Position numbers and translations under genes: made by a program. DNA of 64,000 bases from NCBI RefSeq assembly GCF_018866245.1, contig NZ_CP076458.1:2728001-2792000 (forward strand), written 5' to 3'. This DNA comes from Novisyntrophococcus fermenticellae (GTDB taxonomy: Bacteria; Bacillota; Clostridia; Lachnospirales; Lachnospiraceae). Shown one piece after another: positions 52,720 through 61,283 of the stretch (position 1 is its first letter; each line of letters opens with the position of its first letter). Below the pieces are notes generated by a model. The model ran no database searches and was not told where the DNA came from. It worked only from the letters and a program-made list of their open reading frames with translations.

Positions 52720-54072
52720 TTAGCTTCCTAACAGATCATTGATCTGATCCTGCGCTTTTGCCATGACCTTTTTTACATCTGCATCTGTACTTATGGACTG
52801 TACCGTTGCGTCCATGAAGATGGCAGATGCTTCGGTCGCCACATCACCCGGCCAGATGGTAACAGGCCTCATTCTGGTAAGCTGGTTTAAATTCGTACGA
52901 AGAATAGGATTCTGGTCAATATAGTCCTTTAAATATGCCGGATCATCCGTGATGTCGGTTCTTAAAGGCAAGTATCCGATTTCAGAAGTGATAATGGTAT
53001 ACCCTTCTTTTCCTGTCACGAACTTGATAAATTCCCAAATCGCCGCTGCCTTCTGGTCTGAATCCGGGCGGACTGCAAGGCAGCTTCCAGAGTTCACAGG
53101 AACAGAAGGCTTGTCCCCAAAGCCTGGCATCTCGCCTCCATATAAGGTCCAGCCACCAGCTTCTGCCGCCTCCTTAAACCCACTGTAAAGGGAAGTTGAC
53201 TGAAGATACATAGCCAGGTTTCCTGCACTGAATTCCTGCATCAGATCCTTGTCTGTTCCTAATCCTGCCACACCTGCAGTATAAAAGGCTTTCCACATTT
53301 CCAAAGCTTCAACGCCCTCATCGCTGGTAAACACGGCTTTGGTCTGATCATCATTTAATACATTGGCGCCGTTACTAAACAGTATGCCTTCGGTCGTCCA
53401 TCCGTTATCAGGAGCCAATCCAAATCCATCCTTACCGGTGGCCTCCTTGATTGTCTTTGCAGCTGCAAGAGTTTCATCCCAGGTCTTTGGAGGTTTGGTC
53501 GGATCTAACCCTGCATCCTCAAAAAGTTTGCTGTTTATGTAAAGGATGGGCGTGGAAAAAGTGAATGCAAGTCCATAGGTCTTGCCTTGAATCTGTCCTA
53601 AGGATAGTGCATTGGACGTAAATGCCGCAAACTGTTCCTTAAGCTCATCGTCCGGGAATATGTCTTCATATGCTTTAAATCCCAGCGATTGAGCAGAATT
53701 ATCCAGAGTACTAAAGGTATGCTGGACAATATCCACCTGATTTCCCGCCTGAACATCTGTCTTCCATTTTGTATAGTCGTCTACCACCCCTTCTACCACA
53801 ACGCCCTTTTCTTTTCCGATAGAGTCATTAAATTGATTGATCAGATGTTCCATGCCGGACTTCATAGTGGGATAGCCAAGGCTGTAGGAATAAAAAGTTA
53901 CTTTAATGGGATTTGCCGGATCAAGAAGACTTTCCTTCTCTTCCTGCTGTGTGTGATCTGACGAAGTAGCTGCATCTGACGCTGCAGTATCCGGTTTAGC
54001 TCCACATGCTGTTAAAGAAGTGAAAAGTGCCACTATTATTATAGTACTTATTATTTTATTCATTTTTTTCAT
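52720..54072 (-). CDS. Extracellular substrate-binding lipoprotein (ABC importer, family 1)
   Basis: A binding protein of 450 residues. I start it at the ATG before KKMNKII, where GAGGG lies about six bases upstream; the frame has an earlier ATG at 54099 without such a site. A signal peptide ends in the lipobox LTAC. The mature part has IKVTFYSYSLGYPTMKSG and the QGKTYGLAFTFSTPILYINSKLF region, the family-1 layout shared with UgpB-type proteins. The substrate may be a sugar phosphate or phosphodiester, judging from the phosphatase and phosphoesterase genes of the operon. Confidence 0.93.
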   Translation of the reverse strand: MKKMNKIISTIIIVALFTSLTACGAKPDTAASDAATSSDHTQQEEKESLLDPANPIKVTFYSYSLGYPTMKSGMEHLINQFNDSIGKEKGVVVEGVVDDYTKWKTDVQAGNQVDIVQHTFSTLDNSAQSLGFKAYEDIFPDDELKEQFAAFTSNALSLGQIQGKTYGLAFTFSTPILYINSKLFEDAGLDPTKPPKTWDETLAAAKTIKEATGKDGFGLAPDNGWTTEGILFSNGANVLNDDQTKAVFTSDEGVEALEMWKAFYTAGVAGLGTDKDLMQEFSAGNLAMYLQSTSLYSGFKEAAEAGGWTLYGGEMPGFGDKPSVPVNSGSCLAVRPDSDQKAAAIWEFIKFVTGKEGYTIITSEIGYLPLRTDITDDPAYLKDYIDQNPILRTNLNQLTRMRPVTIWPGDVATEASAIFMDATVQSISTDADVKKVMAKAQDQINDLLGS

Positions 54073-54101
54073 GATTTCCCTCATTTCTCCACTGTTCATG
54101 T

Positions 54102-54914
54102 TTATTCTGCCGCAGCCATTATATCAGCGAAAGTAAAGCTGGTATATTCGTTTGTCTCAGGTGTGATGACCGAAGTATGCATGGAAATGTTGCGATCCCC
54201 AAGGGTGTAAATACCATACCCTGTCTTATTCGTAAAGCCCATGCCCGAAGGATGAAAGGCAATACCGAAGGCGGTCGAATCTGCTGTATACTGTGTCATA
54301 CCATCTGCACTGTCCAGGCTGTTGTAATGCGTGTGCCCACAGAAAACACCGATAACATCACTGTTCTTCAGCAAGGATAAGAATCTCTCTGACACCTTCA
54401 TGGCCAATTGTTCATTCGACCAGATTACAGGATGGTGGAATGCGACAATACTGCCTCTCTCACTTTTATCCTTTAATACGCCTGCAAGCCAGTCCTCCTG
54501 TTCCTTTGACATGCTTCCTTCCTCATTGCCTTCCACTGCTGAGTCAAGCACAATAATACGAAGACCGTCCACATCTGTAGTGTAAAAGCAGGCTTCATCC
54601 GATTCACCGAATTTCATTCCGGTACGGAACGCTTGCTTATGGTCATGATTGCCCAACACATAGACAATTTTTGTGTTCTTTAACTCACTCTCAATCAATT
54701 CCTTTAAGAAAGCGTAATCACTTGATACACCTTCATGTACAAGATCACCTGTAATCAGTACAAAATCCAGGCTTTGTTCCTGAAGCCCCCTCAGGCAGTT
54801 TCTTAAAGATTCCACTGGATCCACACTGGATGTAAATATTTCCTTTAACTTCACATTGTCATAGTCTTTTAAAATATGCGTATCTGATAAGTGCGCAAAC
54901 CTGATGTTTTTCAT
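54102..54914 (-). CDS. Calcineurin-like metallophosphoesterase
   Basis: A 270-residue cytoplasmic phosphoesterase of the CpdA/GpdQ kind. All metal-binding motifs are present: D10-x-H12 in LSDTHI, GDLVHEG, GNHDH, HHPV and CGHTHYN. Such enzymes hydrolyse phosphodiesters such as cyclic nucleotides, glycerophosphodiesters or other phospho-sugars. As the first gene of the operon 54914-49055, 29 bases before the binding-protein gene, it probably acts on the imported compound. The exact substrate is open. Confidence 0.93.
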   Translation of the reverse strand: MKNIRFAHLSDTHILKDYDNVKLKEIFTSSVDPVESLRNCLRGLQEQSLDFVLITGDLVHEGVSSDYAFLKELIESELKNTKIVYVLGNHDHKQAFRTGMKFGESDEACFYTTDVDGLRIIVLDSAVEGNEEGSMSKEQEDWLAGVLKDKSERGSIVAFHHPVIWSNEQLAMKVSERFLSLLKNSDVIGVFCGHTHYNSLDSADGMTQYTADSTAFGIAFHPSGMGFTNKTGYGIYTLGDRNISMHTSVITPETNEYTSFTFADIMAAAE

Positions 54915-55225
54915 AGCATTTCTCCTTCATTATAAAACTAACAACCTATACGATTGCCGCTAACTGGAAGCATAAGTAAAAGCTAATACTTATGGGCTCA
55001 TAATAAATCAGCAATGTAAAAAGTACTATCACAGTGGAGTGAAAAAAATGTAAATAATCATAAAAGGCTGTTTATGGCGCATGAAATCAGGAATTCTATT
55101 GCTTGGAAAATTTACATCGAATTAATATAGAGCGTTTATGTCAAATCTGAATAAAAAAAATTCTGCCGGATGAATCCTCCATCCCGCAGAATCTGTAAAC
55201 TTAGCTGTGTTTTCGGAAGATTTTT
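54915..55225. other. Intergenic region with promoter of the phosphoesterase operon and terminator
   Basis: This 311-base gap holds no gene. Its left part must contain the minus-strand promoter of the importer operon, though I could not fix boxes. Its right part holds the terminator of the ABC half-transporter operon. Confidence 0.5.
55152..55192 (-). terminator. Terminator of the first ABC half-transporter operon
   Basis: ATTCTGC-CGGATG pairs with CATCC-CGCAGAAT (55160-55192) and is followed on the minus strand by a run of eight T. It lies 34 bases after the stop codon of the downstream transporter gene. Confidence 0.85.
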
Positions 55226-56959
55226 TTACAGCTTCCAACCTGCCGCCAGCTCTCTGGCATTTACGAATCTACGGTATATACCGTCCTGCTGCATCAGTTC
55301 CTCATGCCGGCCCTGCTGTACAATCTTTCCATGATCCACCACCAGTATCTGGTCGGCGTTTCTTACTGTTTTCAGACGATGTGCGATCATAAAGATGGTT
55401 TTTTCTCTGGTCAGTGCTTCGATGGCCTCCACCAGCTCTTTTTCATTTTCCGGATCTACGTTTGCGGTAGCCTCATCCAGGATGATGACCGGAGAGTCTT
55501 TCATGATAGCTCTTGCAATGGAGATTCTCTGCTTTTCTCCTCCTGAAAGGGATGCACCGCCTTCACCGATAATTGTATCGTAGTCCTCGGGCAGTTCCAT
55601 AATAAAATCATGGCAGCATGCTTTTTTTGCTGCTTCTGTCACTTTTTCTATGGATGCGTTTTCCTTTCCGAATCGGATATTGTTTGCTATGGTATCCTGA
55701 AACAGATAAACATTCTGAAATACAAAGCTGAAATTTTTCATCAGACTGTCCATACTGAAATCTTTTACATTCGTTTTTCCTAAAGTAACACTTCCTTTAT
55801 CCACATCCCAGAAGCGGGCAATCAGGTGGCACAGTGTTGTCTTTCCTCCGCCGCTTGGACCTACAATGGCTGTCGTTGTTTTCTCCGGGATATGCATGGA
55901 CAGGTTTTCAATAATCTTTCGCTTTTCATAAGAGAAGTCCACATGCTCCAAATCTACATCAACATCTGCCGGTGTCAGATCTCTGCCTTCAATATCCATT
56001 CCCGGAAGATTCAGGATATCCTGCGCCTTATCTACGCTGGCATCTACCACACGGAGCAGAGAAGAATAGGAGCCGGCCTGCTCTAAACTGGAGTATACCA
56101 TGAAGGAAGATATCATCATGGTGATACACACGATCAGACTCATGCTGCCCTGGAGATAAAGATAAACAGAGAGCAGAATCATGACAATTCCCGTCAGCTT
56201 CGTCACCGCATTTTGCACGGTCATATAGGGAATAAATGTCATTTCCAGCTCTATATTACAGTCCGTATTATCATCAATCGCACAGTTTAGCTTCTTTGCG
56301 GTGCTGCCGGTAAGATTATAAGACTTTACCTCTGCAATGCCCTGGATATACTCAAGCACTTTTTCTACAAGAGCAGTGTCCGTCTTCAGTTTTCTCGGTG
56401 AAACTTTCTGGGATTTTCTCTGCATAGAACTATTTACTAAAAGAAAAATGCACAGTCCGATGACTACAACCAGACCGATTCTCCAGTCGTAAAATAGCAG
56501 CATCAGCGCAATAATTCCTGTGGTCAGTATTCCCTGTGTTGTCAGCATCACCACCCTGGTTGCCACATCTGCAAGATTTTCCATGGTATTGGTCGTCACG
56601 GAGGTGATATAGCCCAGACTGTTTTTATTAAAATACCCCATAGGGAGATAACGCAGATGCTCTGCGATTTCAATTCTTTTATTAGCCGTAGTGCCGTAGC
56701 CTGCTTCGCACTGTAAAATCGTAGAGCGGTATTTTACAATCGCTCCTGCAATGACACTGAACAGCAGGATGCCAAAGCATTGCCAGATTACTTTTGTTGT
56801 GATGTTTTTATCAATAGCTGCCTGAATCATCAGCAGCATGGCAGGGATCTTCAGTGCCTCCATCAATGCCAGCAGGATACCGTCCACAAGGGCACGGTAA
56901 AATTTCTTTCTGTCTGCGTCTTCGCAAAATGCGAAAAACTTTTTAAATATCTTAAGCAT
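55226..56959 (-). CDS. ABC half-transporter (permease fused to ATPase), second of pair
   Basis: A 577-residue protein with an N-terminal six-helix type IV (exporter-fold) membrane domain to about residue 310 and an ATPase domain after it: Walker A GPSGGGKTT, signature LSGGEKQRISIARA, Walker B VIILDEATANVDPENE and H-loop IAHRL. It overlaps the end of the partner gene by eight bases. The pair forms a heterodimer. Proteins of this kind include multidrug or peptide exporters and also siderophore importers such as IrtAB and YbtPQ. Confidence 0.94.
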   Translation of the reverse strand: MLKIFKKFFAFCEDADRKKFYRALVDGILLALMEALKIPAMLLMIQAAIDKNITTKVIWQCFGILLFSVIAGAIVKYRSTILQCEAGYGTTANKRIEIAEHLRYLPMGYFNKNSLGYITSVTTNTMENLADVATRVVMLTTQGILTTGIIALMLLFYDWRIGLVVVIGLCIFLLVNSSMQRKSQKVSPRKLKTDTALVEKVLEYIQGIAEVKSYNLTGSTAKKLNCAIDDNTDCNIELEMTFIPYMTVQNAVTKLTGIVMILLSVYLYLQGSMSLIVCITMMISSFMVYSSLEQAGSYSSLLRVVDASVDKAQDILNLPGMDIEGRDLTPADVDVDLEHVDFSYEKRKIIENLSMHIPEKTTTAIVGPSGGGKTTLCHLIARFWDVDKGSVTLGKTNVKDFSMDSLMKNFSFVFQNVYLFQDTIANNIRFGKENASIEKVTEAAKKACCHDFIMELPEDYDTIIGEGGASLSGGEKQRISIARAIMKDSPVIILDEATANVDPENEKELVEAIEALTREKTIFMIAHRLKTVRNADQILVVDHGKIVQQGRHEELMQQDGIYRRFVNARELAAGWKL

Positions 56960-58715
56960 AGACCTCTCCCTCCTTTACCGTATCCTTCACCGACATATGG
57001 GCCTCCCACATTTTCTGATACAGGCTTTGATTTGCAAGCAGCTCCTGATGGGTTCCCCGTTCAAGAATTTCGCCGTCCTTTACTACAAAAATCTGATCCG
57101 CATCGGCAATGGTAGAGAGACGGTGGGCGATGACGATCAGCGTCCTTCCCTGCACCAGCTTCGCAACCGAGGCCTGTATGACCGCCTCATTTTCCGGATC
57201 TGTATAAGCCGTGGCTTCATCGAAAATGACAATAGGTGCATCTTTCAGCATCGCCCTCGCAATAGCAATTCTCTGTCGTTCACCCCCTGAGAGGTGTCCG
57301 CCGGCACCGCCCGCCACTGTATCATACCCTTTTTCCAATTCCTCAATGAATTCATGACAGCCACTTCTTTTTGCCACTGTCTCCACCTCTTCGTCCGTAG
57401 CATCCAGCCGGCCCATACGGATATTTTCACGTATGGTATCATCAAACAAATAATTATCCTGCGATACATAGGCCACCTTCCGATTGTACTCCTCCAGCGA
57501 TAAATCCCGGATATCCACTCCGCCGATGCAGATGCTGCCGCTGTCCACATCCCAGAGAGATGCAATCAGCTTTGCAATCGTGGACTTTCCGCTTCCCGAA
57601 GGTCCTACCAGTGCATTCACTGTTCCTTCTTTTATGTACATGTCAATTCCGTGGAGTACTTCCTTATCATGGTATCCAAATGTCACGTCAGACAATGTAA
57701 TAGAATAATTCTCTGGCTTTTTACGGTCCGTGCCAGGGCGCTTCAGCTCTTCCTGTGACAAAATTCCCGTGACCTCCCCGATGATCGTACTTACCTTTGC
57801 AATGTCATCCGAGTAGGACATGACCGTGATAAGCGGTGAGATCAGACCGATTGAAAGAACAAGACACAGCACATAATCAGGAACAGACAGGGAACCATTT
57901 TTCACAAGCAGGCCGCCCATGGGCAATACAAATAAAGCGGTACAGGGAGTCAGAACCATTGCAATACTGAAGAAGACATTAGTGCTCTTCATCCATTCCA
58001 CAAAACACTCTGCACCCTCTTTTGTAGCCACAATGAATTTTTCCTGCGTATTTTTTGCCCGCCCAAAAGCTTTAATCACTTCGATGCCATTGATATACTC
58101 TACAGCAGTATCATTCAGCCTCTTTGTCTTTACCACTGTGTTGCGGTACTTCTCTTCATAGCCAATCATCATACCCATATAGGTAAGCAACCCTAAGGGC
58201 AGAGTAATCAGTGAAACCAGGGCCATTCTCCAGTCCACCAGGCAGAGATAAATAAATACACACAGCGGTGCCAAAAGATTCGCAGTAAATTCCGGCAGCA
58301 CATGAGCCAATGTTGTCTCAATGCTGTCAATGCGCTCTACGATAACGTTCTTCAAGGTTCCGGAAGGTGTGTCCTTCACATAGCCTAAAGGCACTCTGGA
58401 CAATTTATCACACACCTGCTTTCTGATATTTCCCAGTACATGGAAAGTAGCCTTGTGGGAGCAGGTGGTCGATATGCCGTGGAAGATCACCCTCCCCAGC
58501 CAGAAAGCAGCCATGATAAATCCATCCCGCAGATAAAAACTCCAATCCTTATTTCCCCCAAGCAGCTTCGCAAGCATATCTCCCACAATTATATACGGGA
58601 CGATACTGCACAATACCCCCAAAACCGCAGTTGCGACACTGGCGGTATACAAACCCTTGTGAGAACCGGCAAATTCCCTGAGCCAGGCAAAAACAGATTT
58701 TTCTTTTTGCTTCAT
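56952..58715 (-). CDS. ABC half-transporter (permease fused to ATPase), first of pair
   Basis: A protein of 587 residues. I start it at the ATG before KQKEKSV, because GGAGG lies directly ahead of it; an ATG 15 bases upstream lies before that site. The membrane domain covers about residues 15-310. The ATPase has Walker A GPSGSGKST, signature LSGGERQRIAIARA, Walker B VIFDEATAYTDPENE and H-loop IAHRLST. An inverted repeat AGGTTAG-N6-CTAACCT stands 18 bases upstream of the start, resembling the site in front of the siderophore importer. That favours an iron-linked role, for example YbtPQ/IrtAB-like, over drug export. Confidence 0.93.
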   Translation of the reverse strand: MKQKEKSVFAWLREFAGSHKGLYTASVATAVLGVLCSIVPYIIVGDMLAKLLGGNKDWSFYLRDGFIMAAFWLGRVIFHGISTTCSHKATFHVLGNIRKQVCDKLSRVPLGYVKDTPSGTLKNVIVERIDSIETTLAHVLPEFTANLLAPLCVFIYLCLVDWRMALVSLITLPLGLLTYMGMMIGYEEKYRNTVVKTKRLNDTAVEYINGIEVIKAFGRAKNTQEKFIVATKEGAECFVEWMKSTNVFFSIAMVLTPCTALFVLPMGGLLVKNGSLSVPDYVLCLVLSIGLISPLITVMSYSDDIAKVSTIIGEVTGILSQEELKRPGTDRKKPENYSITLSDVTFGYHDKEVLHGIDMYIKEGTVNALVGPSGSGKSTIAKLIASLWDVDSGSICIGGVDIRDLSLEEYNRKVAYVSQDNYLFDDTIRENIRMGRLDATDEEVETVAKRSGCHEFIEELEKGYDTVAGGAGGHLSGGERQRIAIARAMLKDAPIVIFDEATAYTDPENEAVIQASVAKLVQGRTLIVIAHRLSTIADADQIFVVKDGEILERGTHQELLANQSLYQKMWEAHMSVKDTVKEGEVYA

Positions 58716-58732
58716 TTTCTCCTCCTTCATTT

Positions 58733-58752
58733 AGGTTAGTTTTTGCTAACCT
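58733..58752 (-). promoter_or_regulatory. Putative iron-regulator operator (AGGTTAG-N6-CTAACCT)
   Basis: A perfect seven-base inverted repeat with a six-base gap lies just upstream of the first ABC half-transporter. The core GTTAG-N6-CTAAC is identical to that at 47892-47909. TTAGGTTAG at 58731-58739 is the DtxR-type half-site. Confidence 0.65.
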
Positions 58753-58809
58753 CTGGTTTAAATTTTAGAGAAACCCGCCGTGACGAGCTTCTCTAATGCA
58801 GCAGCATTG

Positions 58810-59433
58810 TTAAAATTCCACACCTAAAGTCCTGGTCCAGCCTGCTGTATAAAACTCCTGCAGCTGCCTGATGAGGGCTGCTGCCTCTTCTTTCGGTGTG
58901 TCATGAACAATAAGCTCAAACATACTGTTGAACATTCCGCAGATGACCGTGTGGGAAAATCTTCTGTCCACAGCAGGAATCTGAGCCCCCAGTTTCTCCA
59001 TATCCTCAATATACTGGTAAGTACACGCTTCTTCCACCCGCACCATGCGCTGTGTGAAATCCTCATAGGGTGTTCCGCCTGCACAGTTGATCAGCAGCTT
59101 AAAGCTGTCATAGTGCTCATAAATGTAGTCCAGAATATCCTGGAGACACTTCGACGAAGATGCTCTCATATTGGTACTCTGCTGCTCTCCCGGAAGCTGC
59201 TGAAAGACCTCGACCGTACCTGTAAAAATGTGAAAAATATGATCAGCAGTCTCCTCAATCAAGGCCGCAAACAAGGCTTCCTTACTTGGATAATACCGAT
59301 AAAAGGCTCCGGTTGTCACTCCTGCGGTTTTAACAATCTTTCTAAGTGATGCTTTCTGAAAACCTTTTTCTAAAAATTCAGTCTTGGCTGCATTTAAAAT
59401 ATTGTCCAGTGTGGTGTACTCTTCCTGCTTCAT
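58810..59433 (-). CDS. TetR/AcrR family transcriptional regulator
   Basis: A 207-residue regulator with the TetR helix-turn-helix at about residues 10-55 (ASLRKIVKTAGVTTGAFYRYY) and a helical ligand-binding domain after it. It is upstream of and on the same strand as the first ABC half-transporter pair, 94 bases before it, and divergent from the second pair. A 26-base palindrome lies between its start and the second pair, so it probably represses that pair and itself. The ligand is unknown. Confidence 0.94.
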   Translation of the reverse strand: MKQEEYTTLDNILNAAKTEFLEKGFQKASLRKIVKTAGVTTGAFYRYYPSKEALFAALIEETADHIFHIFTGTVEVFQQLPGEQQSTNMRASSSKCLQDILDYIYEHYDSFKLLINCAGGTPYEDFTQRMVRVEEACTYQYIEDMEKLGAQIPAVDRRFSHTVICGMFNSMFELIVHDTPKEEAAALIRQLQEFYTAGWTRTLGVEF

Positions 59434-59445
59434 GCTTTACCTCAT

Positions 59446-59471
59446 ATAACAGTGATAGCTAACACCGTTAT
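59446..59471. promoter_or_regulatory. Putative TetR operator
   Basis: ATAAC-GTG-TAGCTA-CAC-GTTAT is a 26-base near-perfect palindrome centred at 59458/59459, in the gap between the TetR gene and the divergent transporter pair. This is the usual place and size for a TetR-family operator. Confidence 0.7.
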
Positions 59472-59522
59472 CATACGCTTGCTGATTCGATTTGTCAACA
59501 TATAAATAAGCGCTGAAAATGC

Positions 59523-61283
59523 TTGATAAGCGCAGTCTCCTATGCGGGCGGGCACAAGACCCTGACAATCCTGGGGTGTGCTCTTTCTGCCATAGCGGCG
59601 GTGCTGGGGCTTGCACCCTACATATGCGTCTGGCTGGTTGCAAGAGACGCTTTGGAGGTATTCCCCAATCTGTCCGCCGCCCCGGATTTGGCACGCTACG
59701 GCTGGATGGCAGTATGGTTTTCCGTAGCCAATGTGCTTGTCTATTTTGCTGCACTAATGTGTACCCATCTGGCGGCATTCCGTACCGCACGCAATATCAG
59801 AAACACGCTGATGCGCCATGTGGTTCAATTACCACTCGGCTATTTTGTGAACGGTCAATCCGGGCTCATACGCAAGCAGATTGACGAAAACGCCGGACTT
59901 ACTGAGGATATGCTGGCGCACAAGCTGCCCGATTTAACAGGCGCAATCGTTACACCCATTGTCTCTATCGTGGTACTGTTTGTCTTCGACTGGGTAATGG
60001 GACTATTATGTCTGCTCACCATGGTTTTGGCGCTTATCAGCATGTTTGCGATGATGAGCGGCGACAACGCCACCTTCTTTCACCGTTATCAGTTAGAAGT
60101 TGAAAAGATGAGCAGTGAGGCTGTGGAATATGTGCGGGGCATCCCCGTGGTAAAAGTATTCCAGCAAACAGTATACTCCTTCAAAGCCTTTTATAATGCC
60201 ATCCTGTCCTATTCCGACCTTGCCGGCAAATATTCCATGAGCTGTCAAAAAGGGCAAACCTTTTTCCTCACCTGTATCAACAGCGCATTTGCACTGCTTG
60301 TTCCGGCAGCGCTCCTTATGGCAAACCGCGGTGACCCGGTCAGAATACTTGTTAATTTCATCTTCTACGCCTTGTTTGCCCCGGCCTGCGGCGGCATGAT
60401 TAACCGCATTATGTACGCAAGCGACGCTGTGCGCCAAACGGACGAAGCGATGTTTAAACTGAACCGGATTTTGGAAGAAAAGCCACTGCCAGAGCCAACT
60501 ACTCCGAAAAAACCGCAGGGTGCAGGTGTGGAATTTCAAAATGTCACCTTTCACTATCCCGGTACCGAAAATCCTGCTTTGGATCATGTCAGCTTTTCTG
60601 TTCCCGAAGGCGGAACCGTGGCGCTGGTAGGACCGTCCGGCGGCGGTAAAACCACGGCCGCCAGCCTGATCCCACGCTTTTGGGATGTACAAAAGGGCTG
60701 CGTTCTCATTGGCGGCACCGATGTGCGTGAAATTGCGAAGGAGGAACTGATGCAGCGTGTCGCCTTTGTATTTCAGGACACAAAGCTCTTTAAGAAAAGT
60801 TTGTATGAAAATATTCGTACCTCCTGCCCTGATGCGACCCGTGAGCAGGTACTCGCCGCTGCACACGCCGCACAATGTGATGATATTTTAGAAAAAATGC
60901 CGAACGGCATTGATACCGTAGTAGGCACAAAGGGCGTCTATCTTTCAGGCGGCGAGGCGCAGCGTATCGCCTTAGCGAGAGCAATCCTCAAGGATGCACC
61001 CATTATTGTGCTGGACGAAGCCACTGCCTTTGCCGACCCGGAGAATGAGTATCAGATACAAAAGGCATTTGAGAAACTAACCCGAGGTAAAACCGTGCTT
61101 ATGATTGCCCATCGTCTGTCCACCATTCAAAATGCTGACCAGATCCTGGTACTGAATGAGGGGCAGGTGGCGGAAAGCGGAACACAGGCGGAGCTGCTGC
61201 GGCAGGAGGGCAGGTATGCTGCTATGTGGGCGGACTACAACCGGGCTGCCCAGTGGAAGGTTGGAAAGGAGGCAGCCGTATGA
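59523..61283 (+). CDS. ABC half-transporter, first gene of the second pair, N-terminus uncertain
   Basis: A frame of 586 residues starting at a TTG without a clear ribosome binding site. The sequence runs directly into SYAGGHKTLTILG, a block that in relatives is preceded by about ten more residues, so the true start may be lost or changed by a rearrangement. Otherwise it is complete: an exporter-fold membrane domain, Walker A GPSGGGKTT, signature LSGGEAQRIALARA, Walker B IIVLDEATAFADPENE and H-loop IAHRLST. GC content looks higher than in the neighbouring minus-strand genes, which hints at separate origin. It pairs with the next gene. Confidence 0.85.
   Translation: MISAVSYAGGHKTLTILGCALSAIAAVLGLAPYICVWLVARDALEVFPNLSAAPDLARYGWMAVWFSVANVLVYFAALMCTHLAAFRTARNIRNTLMRHVVQLPLGYFVNGQSGLIRKQIDENAGLTEDMLAHKLPDLTGAIVTPIVSIVVLFVFDWVMGLLCLLTMVLALISMFAMMSGDNATFFHRYQLEVEKMSSEAVEYVRGIPVVKVFQQTVYSFKAFYNAILSYSDLAGKYSMSCQKGQTFFLTCINSAFALLVPAALLMANRGDPVRILVNFIFYALFAPACGGMINRIMYASDAVRQTDEAMFKLNRILEEKPLPEPTTPKKPQGAGVEFQNVTFHYPGTENPALDHVSFSVPEGGTVALVGPSGGGKTTAASLIPRFWDVQKGCVLIGGTDVREIAKEELMQRVAFVFQDTKLFKKSLYENIRTSCPDATREQVLAAAHAAQCDDILEKMPNGIDTVVGTKGVYLSGGEAQRIALARAILKDAPIIVLDEATAFADPENEYQIQKAFEKLTRGKTVLMIAHRLSTIQNADQILVLNEGQVAESGTQAELLRQEGRYAAMWADYNRAAQWKVGKEAAV

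Noticed and set aside
59519..59884. A plus-strand frame from ATG 59519 (121 residues)
   Set aside because: It is frame-shifted against the ABC half-transporter gene, rich in Cys and Arg without pattern, and has no ribosome binding site.
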